Shown piece after piece: positions 58,418 to 64,000 of a stretch of 64,000 nt of DNA. The stretch's first letter is position 1; every line of letters starts with the position of its first letter. This stretch comes from Actinomadura bangladeshensis (GTDB lineage: Bacteria > Actinomycetota > Actinomycetes > Streptosporangiales > Streptosporangiaceae): positions 1 through 64,000 of the forward strand of contig NZ_SMJW01000010.1 of the NCBI RefSeq assembly GCF_004348335.1, written 5' to 3'. The notes beneath the pieces were generated by a model. The model was not told the origin of the DNA, did no database searches, and saw only the letters and a list, made by a program, of their open reading frames with translations. Position numbers and translations under genes: made by a program.

Positions 58418-61417
58418 TCAGCGCGCCTCGCGGGCCGTCCCGCCCCGGAGCAGCCGCCGCCGCGCGGCCTCGGTGAGCGGCCGGTAGGCGCCCGCCCTGT
58501 CCCGGTAGTAGGCGGATCCGCCGCCGTCGGGGACGCCCTCGTCCCGCAGCGGCGCGAGCCGCAGCCGCCCGCCGGCCGTGACGGGCAGCGCGTCCACGAC
58601 CCGGACGAGCGCGGGCCGCAGCCCCGGCTCCACCCGCAGCAGCGCCTCGGAGAGGTCGATGGGCTTGACCTCGCCGGCTCCGCGCAGGCTCATCGCCGCG
58701 GCCGCCAGTTCGGTGCCGCCCGCGGGGATCCCGTAGACGGCGACGCCGTCGACGTACGGCAGGTCGCCGAGCGCGTCCCGGATCGGGCCCGGCGGGACGA
58801 TGCCCTCGGCCGTGCGGATCAGCTCGGCCTCCCGTCCGACGAGCCAGTAGTCGCCGTCCGCGTCGCGGCGGAACAGGTCCCCGGTGATCGTCCAGGCGTC
58901 CTCGGGCCGGAAGACGCCCCGCACCGGGCGCGCCGCCGCGCCGATCGCCGACAGCCGGACCCGCGCGAGCAGCATGCCGATCTCGCCCGGCTCGCACCGG
59001 ACCGCGAACCCGTCGGGCCCCTCGGCCAGGCGCCCGCTCTCCAGGTCGTAGCGGGCGAGCCGGACGCGCGCGCTGCCCGGCAGCGGCCGCCCGAGCGAGC
59101 CGGGCTTCTTGCCGCTCAGGTTGACCAGCACCGCCTCGCCCTCGGTCGAGGCGTAGAACTCCAGGACCCGCGCGGGCGCGAACCGGTCCTCGACCCGCCG
59201 CCACAGGCCGCGCGGCATCCCGGACCCGATGAACAGCCGGACGGCGTGGTGCCGCTCGGCCGGGTTCGGCGGCGCGTTCACGAGGTCGCGCAGCAGCGTC
59301 CAGGTGTAGGACGCGACGGTGACGCCGTAGCGGCGCGCCTCGTCCCAGAACGTCTCCGGGTCGATTTCCATGTGGGGGGACGACCCCCCACGCCCCCCGG
59401 GAACCGCATTGGGGGCGCTGGCGAGGGCGAGCCGGGCGCCGCCCGCGACCGCTCCGCCGAGGCTCATCAGCAGCGCGGACGGGTGCTGCAGCGGCGTGAT
59501 GCTGTAGACGGTGTCGGACGAGGACAGGGCGGCCGACGACGCCGTCCCGAACGCCGACAGCGCCCACCGCCGGTTGGTGATCCGGCTGGCCCGCAGGTGC
59601 TCCCCGTCACCCCGGAAGACGACGAAGGCGAGATCACCGGCCCGCCCCGGATTCGGCCGGTACCACCCCGGCAGTTCCACCTGGTCCGGATCGATGCGCT
59701 CCATGTCGACGAGGGAGCCGCGGTCGCCGCGCCCGACCCCGCCGAGCAGGTACCCCTGGACGCCCTCCAGCTTCCCGGCGGGCTCCGCGTGCTCGGGATC
59801 GGCGATGACCCGCGTCACCTGGCCGAGCCGGGCCTCCGCCGCGGGGTCGCCGTCGGGGCGGAGCAGCACCGCGACGGCCCCGAGCCGGCTCAGCGCCGCG
59901 ACGAGCGCGAGCGCGGTGGGACGGGTCCCCATCAGCACGCCGACCGCGTCGCCGCGCCGCACGCCGATGTGGATCAGCCCGCGCACGACGGCGTCGACGC
60001 GCCGCTTGGCCGCGTCGTGGGTGTGGGCGCGCCCCCGGTACAGGAAGAAGACCTCGCCGGGCCGGTGCCGCGCCTGCTCGTCCAGGAGCAGCCCCATCGA
60101 CATCCGGGTGTCGGACTGGATGCGCTCCAGCCGCGCGAGCCGCGGCAGGTTCTGCGCGGCCTCGCCGCTCAGCTGCCGGCTGCCGTGGACGACCTGCGAG
60201 GCGGTCCGGAGCGCCGACCGCGCGGCGCTGGCCCCGATGCCCATCGCCAGGTGGAGCCCGTATCCGGCCGGTCCGCCGGGGAGTTCGGCGGAGGCGGCCT
60301 CCTCGTCCCCCGCCACGGGCACGACGATCTCCGGGAGCTCGCCCTTGCCTTCGCGCCACAGCGTCCACGACGCGACGGCGGGCCAGGTCTGCGCGATCGC
60401 GAGGCTGCCCACGACGAGCCCGAAGTGCCCGGCCCTGAGCGACGCCTCGTACACCTGGGCGCGCGGCGCGGCCCGCCGGATGGCGCGGACCATGAGCGGC
60501 GACGCGATCTCGTCGACCTCACCGACGAAGGTGAGGACCGGGCACGTGATGTCGGCGAGTGTGACGAGCCGGTCGCCGATGACGAACCCGCCGGTGAGCA
60601 TCCGGTTGTGCTGGATGAACTGCCGCAGGAACTCGGCGAGCGCGGGCCCGGGCCACGACACCCAGCCCTCCCGCTCCAGGAACCGGCGCTGCCGCTCGCG
60701 CGGTGCGAGCCGTTCCCGGTCGTGCAGCTGGAGGATGAAGTCGACCCGCGACCGCACCGACTTGACGGGGCTGAGGACCTGGAAGCCGAGCCGCGTCACC
60801 CAGCCGGGCACGGCGAACCCGCCGAGCATCCAGTCGGGGATCCGCTCGACGCCCTCCGACGCGAGCCGGCCGGGCAGCCCGAACGGCAGCCCCCGGCTCG
60901 TGTCGGACGGGCTGCCGAACGTCACGATCGACTCGATGCCCTCGCTGCGCCGGTAGGCGGCGGCCTGGTAGACGAACATGCCGCCCTGCGAGTACCCGGC
61001 GAGATGGACGTCCCTGCCGGTCGCCTTCCGGATCCGGTCGACCGCGTCGCTCACCGCCAGCACGTGGTCGCTGACGGTCCGCTCGAGCCCGCCGGGCTCC
61101 CGCTCGGGCGCCCCGAAGTCGACGACCCACGGATCGACCCCGAGGTCGTGCAGCACCTTCACCGCGCTGACCCGCGAGGAGATGTCGTACACCTCCGCGG
61201 TGATCATCAGCGGCGGGACGAGCAGCATCACGGGCCCGCCCGCCGCCTCCGGGAAGTAGTGCCGCAGCCGGTACACCCGCTGCTCGGTCGCGACCTCGCA
61301 GGGGGACGCGTCCTCGCCGGTGTCGAATCCCCCGAACCGGGCGACCTCCAGGGCGTTCTGGGCGGTGGATCCCAGGCGGGCGCCCAGGCGGAACAGCGTT
61401 CTGGCAACAGACGGCAT
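58418..61417 (-). CDS. Alpha/beta-hydrolase (PhaC-like)-acyl-CoA synthetase-like fusion
   Basis: The product has 999 residues from ATG 61417. Residues 40-370 are a PhaC-like hydrolase: HLAGYSQGGMFVYQAAAY (Ser143), with the Asp in VGEVDEIASP and the His in AGHFGL. Residues 430-980 resemble the ANL adenylating superfamily, with EFYASTEGEAV and TGDLFRRDADGDYW (A5, A7) intact. However, the A3 phosphate loop is degenerate (VVFRGDGEHLRAS) and the A10 lysine is replaced (VTAGGRLRLAP, Arg in the Lys position), so adenylation is doubtful. It also carries the insert GGRGGSSPH from a G6/C6 element. It may transfer or cleave an acyl thioester made by the FAAL-like enzyme next door. Confidence 0.85.
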   Translation of the reverse strand: MPSVARTLFRLGARLGSTAQNALEVARFGGFDTGEDASPCEVATEQRVYRLRHYFPEAAGGPVMLLVPPLMITAEVYDISSRVSAVKVLHDLGVDPWVVDFGAPEREPGGLERTVSDHVLAVSDAVDRIRKATGRDVHLAGYSQGGMFVYQAAAYRRSEGIESIVTFGSPSDTSRGLPFGLPGRLASEGVERIPDWMLGGFAVPGWVTRLGFQVLSPVKSVRSRVDFILQLHDRERLAPRERQRRFLEREGWVSWPGPALAEFLRQFIQHNRMLTGGFVIGDRLVTLADITCPVLTFVGEVDEIASPLMVRAIRRAAPRAQVYEASLRAGHFGLVVGSLAIAQTWPAVASWTLWREGKGELPEIVVPVAGDEEAASAELPGGPAGYGLHLAMGIGASAARSALRTASQVVHGSRQLSGEAAQNLPRLARLERIQSDTRMSMGLLLDEQARHRPGEVFFLYRGRAHTHDAAKRRVDAVVRGLIHIGVRRGDAVGVLMGTRPTALALVAALSRLGAVAVLLRPDGDPAAEARLGQVTRVIADPEHAEPAGKLEGVQGYLLGGVGRGDRGSLVDMERIDPDQVELPGWYRPNPGRAGDLAFVVFRGDGEHLRASRITNRRWALSAFGTASSAALSSSDTVYSITPLQHPSALLMSLGGAVAGGARLALASAPNAVPGGRGGSSPHMEIDPETFWDEARRYGVTVASYTWTLLRDLVNAPPNPAERHHAVRLFIGSGMPRGLWRRVEDRFAPARVLEFYASTEGEAVLVNLSGKKPGSLGRPLPGSARVRLARYDLESGRLAEGPDGFAVRCEPGEIGMLLARVRLSAIGAAARPVRGVFRPEDAWTITGDLFRRDADGDYWLVGREAELIRTAEGIVPPGPIRDALGDLPYVDGVAVYGIPAGGTELAAAAMSLRGAGEVKPIDLSEALLRVEPGLRPALVRVVDALPVTAGGRLRLAPLRDEGVPDGGGSAYYRDRAGAYRPLTEAARRRLLRGGTAREAR
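59374..59403 (-). repeat. G6/C6 hairpin element, copy 2, inside the fusion gene
   Basis: GGGGGG-ACGA-CCCCCC forms a 6-bp hairpin, followed by ACG and another CCCCCC. It matches the element at 54096 and encodes GGRGGSSP in the same frame relative to the repeat. Confidence 0.75.
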
Positions 61418-61473
61418 CGTCGACCTCTCGCAGCGTCAACGCCATGGTGTCCTGTTGTCAGCGGCTTTAGCAA

Positions 61474-63120
61474 TTACGCGACGACCCGCGCCCCGTCCAT
61501 CCGGCCGCCCTGGAGCCGCTCCCACATGTACCGGCGGCGGGGCTTGCCGCTGGACGTCCGCTGGATCAGCCCGGTCCCGACCACGACCGTGATCTCGACG
61601 TCGTCCCCGACCCGGCGCCGCAGCGTCTCGCGGACCGCGGGGACCCACTCCTCGCTCTGCGTCTCGGCGAACAGCGCGAGCCCCTTCTGCCCGGCGCCCG
61701 GCACGCCGACCACCACGATGCGGCCCCGGCCGAGCCCGCTCACCTCGGCGATCTTGGATTCGAGGTCCTCGACGTACACCGACCGCCCGCGGACCTTGAT
61801 GCTGTCGCCCATCCGCCCGAGGACGAACAGCTGGCCCTCGTGGAAGAAGCCGGCGTCCCCGGTGTAGACCTTGCCGTCCATGAACCGGGTCGACTTGGCC
61901 TCGGCCCCCGCGTAGTACCCCGGGCAGGCCGAGGCACCGCCCACGACGATCTCCCCGAGCAGCCCCTCGGCGAGCTCGTTCCCGTCGTCGTCGACGATCA
62001 CGACGGGCACATCACTTTCAGGCGTGCCGCACCCCACGACCCACCCGGCCTTGGCGCCGATCGACGCGGGGCCGAGCCGGTGCTGGTCGAGGATCCGGAC
62101 GGGCTGCCCGAACGCCAGCGCCTCGGGGTCGGGCCGGACGGCAAGCGGGTCGCGCCGCGCGTTGTCCATGGTGACGAGCAGCGTGGTCTCGGCCATCCCG
62201 TAGGCCGGCTTGAACGTCGCGCGCGAGAACCCGAACGGCTCGACGAGCTGCGCGAACACCTCCAGCGCGTGCGGGTCGATCGGTTCGGCGCCGATCAGCG
62301 CCATCTTCCAGCCCGACAGGTCGAGCCCCTCCAGCTGCTCCGGCTTGATCCGCCGCGCGCAGTAGGCGTAGGCGAACGGCGGCGCAGCCGTGTGCTGGGC
62401 CTCGGCGAAGCACCGGATCCAGCGTGCCGGGTCGCGGATGAAGTGGTCGGGCCGCATCAGCCGCAGCATCCCCTGCCGCGCGATCGGCGTGATGAAGGTC
62501 CCGATGAGCCCCATGTCGTGGTAGAGCGGCAGCCAGGACGCGACCACGTCGCCGTCCTCGTACCCGGCCATGCGCGCGATCAGGTCGCTGTTGGCCTCCA
62601 GGTTCTCCCAGGTGACCATGACGCCCCGCGGGGCGCCGCTGGACCCGGAGGTGAACTGCAGCAGGGCCAGTTCCCCGGCGGGCCGCACCTCCGCCTCCTC
62701 GCCCTGCTGCGGCTGCCACGGCTCGCCGCTGAGCCCGGCCTGGTCCATGGCCCGCCCCGCGTACTCGGCGAGGTCCTTGGACGCGACCACGAGGGCCGGC
62801 GACGCCTGCCGCAGGATCGCCGCGACATGGGCGACGTAGTCGTCGCCGTCCTGGAACAGCGGCGGCGTGATCAGGCAGACGGTCGCACCCGCCGCCCACA
62901 CCCCGAAGTAGGTCTCGATGCAGGTGAAATCGGTGGGCAGGATGAGGCACACGACGTCGCCCGGCCGGACGCCCTCCTCGATGAGCGCCCCGGCGGTGCG
63001 CCGCGCGGCGGCGGCCAGCGCACCGTAGTCGCGGTACTCCCAGCCGCCGTCGTCGGCCGCCAGGTGCACGCCACGTCCGGTGTTCGGCGTCTCCAGCCAT
63101 GCGCGCAGCGCAGATGCCAT
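61474..63120 (-). CDS. Fatty-acyl-AMP ligase-like enzyme (FAAL/FadD type)
   Basis: The product has 548 residues from ATG 63120. Adenylation motifs are intact: A3 LLQFTSGSSGAPRGVMVTW (about 153-171), SWLPLYHDMGLIG (195-207, a FAAL hallmark), A5 PAYGMAETTLL, A7 VYTGDAGFF and A10 SSGKPRRRYM with the catalytic Lys. GAEPIDPHALEVFAQLVEPF is also FAAL-like. FAALs make acyl-AMP for transfer to an acyl carrier protein or partner enzyme; plain acyl-CoA ligase activity remains possible. It is upstream of the hydrolase fusion on the same strand (56 bp), so the two are probably one operon. Confidence 0.9.
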   Translation of the reverse strand: MASALRAWLETPNTGRGVHLAADDGGWEYRDYGALAAAARRTAGALIEEGVRPGDVVCLILPTDFTCIETYFGVWAAGATVCLITPPLFQDGDDYVAHVAAILRQASPALVVASKDLAEYAGRAMDQAGLSGEPWQPQQGEEAEVRPAGELALLQFTSGSSGAPRGVMVTWENLEANSDLIARMAGYEDGDVVASWLPLYHDMGLIGTFITPIARQGMLRLMRPDHFIRDPARWIRCFAEAQHTAAPPFAYAYCARRIKPEQLEGLDLSGWKMALIGAEPIDPHALEVFAQLVEPFGFSRATFKPAYGMAETTLLVTMDNARRDPLAVRPDPEALAFGQPVRILDQHRLGPASIGAKAGWVVGCGTPESDVPVVIVDDDGNELAEGLLGEIVVGGASACPGYYAGAEAKSTRFMDGKVYTGDAGFFHEGQLFVLGRMGDSIKVRGRSVYVEDLESKIAEVSGLGRGRIVVVGVPGAGQKGLALFAETQSEEWVPAVRETLRRRVGDDVEITVVVGTGLIQRTSSGKPRRRYMWERLQGGRMDGARVVA

Positions 63121-63229
63121 CGGTGTTCCCCTTCAACATGATCACGGTCACCCACGTGACTCGCGGGTAACTTCACCAGCACCGCGCGCCCGCCGTCAAC
63201 CGGTTCGATCGGTCAAAGAGACCGGGCGG

Positions 63230-63601
63230 TCACTTGGAGGGAACCGACAGGACCCGCCGCTCGGCGACCCGCGCCACAGCGCGCCACCCGAGCAGCGTCG
63301 CACCGAGGAACGAGAGCGCGACGATCACGAACGCGAGAGCGGTCCCCTGCCCCGAGACAACCCGGAGCAGCATCCCGACGCCCACGGCGGACAACCAAAC
63401 GCCGACCCCCACGGGAACCAGCGCATCGGCCCTGCGCCAAGCCCGGAAAAGGCCCCACCCGGCAGCGAGCCCCACCAGGAACGGCCAGGCGGTGGTGGCG
63501 TACCCGCTCAGGCTGGCGGCCTCCTCATGCGAGGCCCGCCCGATCGCCACGAAGACGAGCACGCAGCAGACGTCCGCGACCCCGCCCACAAGATTCCGCA
63601 T
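63230..63601 (-). CDS. DUF3054 family membrane protein
   Basis: The product has 123 residues from ATG 63601 (MRNLVGGVADV); ATG 63628 would add nine residues. Four TM segments cover most of it: GVADVCCVLVFVAIGRASHE, YATTAWPFLVGLAAGWGLF, VGVGVWLSAVGVGMLLRVV and GTALAFVIVALSFLGATLLG. G-R-A-S-H-E near residue 24 and WPFLVG are conserved in DUF3054. The function is unknown. It is divergent from the DUF5996 gene with about 100 bp between. Confidence 0.9.
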   Translation of the reverse strand: MRNLVGGVADVCCVLVFVAIGRASHEEAASLSGYATTAWPFLVGLAAGWGLFRAWRRADALVPVGVGVWLSAVGVGMLLRVVSGQGTALAFVIVALSFLGATLLGWRAVARVAERRVLSVPSK

Positions 63602-63702
63602 ACCTCCAGCGTAGGCGCTTCGCGGCACACCGCGGAGCGGGTGGTGAGGGGGCCCGTTCGGGGTACGGGGTCGGCCGAGGGGAACTGAGCGATGGAGGTG
63701 TG

Positions 63703-64000
63703 ATGGCCGAGCAAGCAGGCGGCTGGCCGCGGCTGCGGGTCGCGGACTGGACGGCGACGCGCGAGACCCTGCACATGTGGACGCAGATCATCGGCAAGAT
63801 CCGGCTGGCCCACGCGCCGATGCTCAACCACTGGTGGCAGGTGACCCTGTACGTGACCCCGCGAGGCCTGACCACCTCCGCGGTCCCGTACGGCACCGGC
63901 GTCTTCGACATCGAGTTCGACTTCGTCGACCACGTCCTGCGGATCAGGAGCAGCACGGGCGAATCACGCACAGTGGCCCTGGAGCCCAAACCAGTAGCGG
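63703..64000 (+). CDS. DUF5996 family protein (truncated by window edge)
   Basis: ATG 63703 follows GGAGG (63695-63699) by three bases. The frame is open to the window end, giving about 99 residues. RVADWTATRETLHMWTQIIG, then KIRLAHAPMLNHWWQVTLYV, then TPRGLTTSAVPYG and FDIEFDFVDHVLRI match the N-terminal half of DUF5996 as I recall it. The family is found in actinobacteria and proteobacteria and its function is unknown. The C-terminal half lies outside the window. Confidence 0.85.
   Translation, partial: MAEQAGGWPRLRVADWTATRETLHMWTQIIGKIRLAHAPMLNHWWQVTLYVTPRGLTTSAVPYGTGVFDIEFDFVDHVLRIRSSTGESRTVALEPKPVA

Noticed and set aside
1-64000. tRNA, rRNA, CRISPR arrays, attachment sites and replication origin
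   Set aside because: I saw no cloverleaf ending in a CCA-type stem, no rRNA signature, no spaced direct repeats of CRISPR type and no integrase. Absence by eye is not proof.

Overview
The window is high-GC actinomycete chromosome, most likely from an Actinomadura-like member of the Thermomonosporaceae. The evidence is the heavy third-position GC, a complete cvn conservon, the SigR/RsrA pair, and a sigR-rsrA / aroA / rsgA / hisN neighbourhood that resembles the Streptomyces core. Genes are dense and many are translationally coupled through 4-bp ATGA or GTGA overlaps. I saw no rRNA, tRNA, CRISPR array or replication origin. The only mobile DNA is a transposase remnant at the left edge.

Layout. 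0-12 kb: an IS630-type transposase tail, a two-domain VOC protein, a DUF5954 pair, a secreted esterase, a BBE-type flavin oxidase, a LuxR-type regulator, a secreted protein related to subtilase flanking regions but without a catalytic domain, a small secreted protein, an F420-dependent oxidoreductase and a ferritin-like protein. 12.2-14.3 kb: a compact putative RiPP cassette made of two precursor peptides with a shared leader and a PqqD-like/M50 membrane protease. It has a hairpin between the precursors and a strong terminator at the end. 14.4-17.3 kb: a second secreted esterase, a PP2C phosphatase and an MSMEG_6728-like protein. 17.5-21.1 kb: an unusual three-gene operon encoding an Fe/2-oxoglutarate hydroxylase, a SAM methyltransferase and a choline/carnitine O-acyltransferase. 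Together these look like a small-molecule pathway, perhaps to an O-acylated methylated amino acid. 21.1-26.6 kb: a MacB-type ABC efflux operon with adaptor and lipoprotein, next to a divergent two-component system.

26.6-35 kb: an alditol oxidase, a class III cyclase-like protein, an AraC regulator, the five-gene cvn conservon ending in a P450 without the ExxR motif, and a flotillin-like protein. 35-40 kb: a CopD/CtaG membrane protein that overlaps its convergent neighbour by 145 bp, and two coupled HD-GYP-type membrane proteins, possibly preceded by a 30-codon ORF. 40-52.9 kb is mostly core: a sugar epimerase, rsrA and sigR with a visible sigma-R autoregulatory promoter, a methyltransferase, a DksA-like protein, an SRAP protein, a DoxX protein with a long basic tail, an ECF sigma/anti-sigma pair, aroA, rsgA, hisN and lhgO. 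52.9-63.1 kb holds accessory lipid metabolism: a carboxylesterase, a TetR regulator divergent from an MpaB-type oxygenase, an SDR/P450 pair, an alpha/beta hydrolase-acyl-CoA-synthetase fusion and a fatty-acyl-AMP ligase-like enzyme. The right edge has DUF3054 and a truncated DUF5996 gene.

The strongest candidates for something undescribed are the RiPP cassette at 12.2-14.3 kb and the hydroxylase/methyltransferase/carnitine-acyltransferase operon at 17.5-21.1 kb. Structural DNA signals worth attention are a perfect 30-bp inverted repeat that contains both stop codons of a convergent pair (56.1 kb), a shared G6/C6 element carried in frame inside two unrelated genes, and short tandem repeats lying across gene ends.
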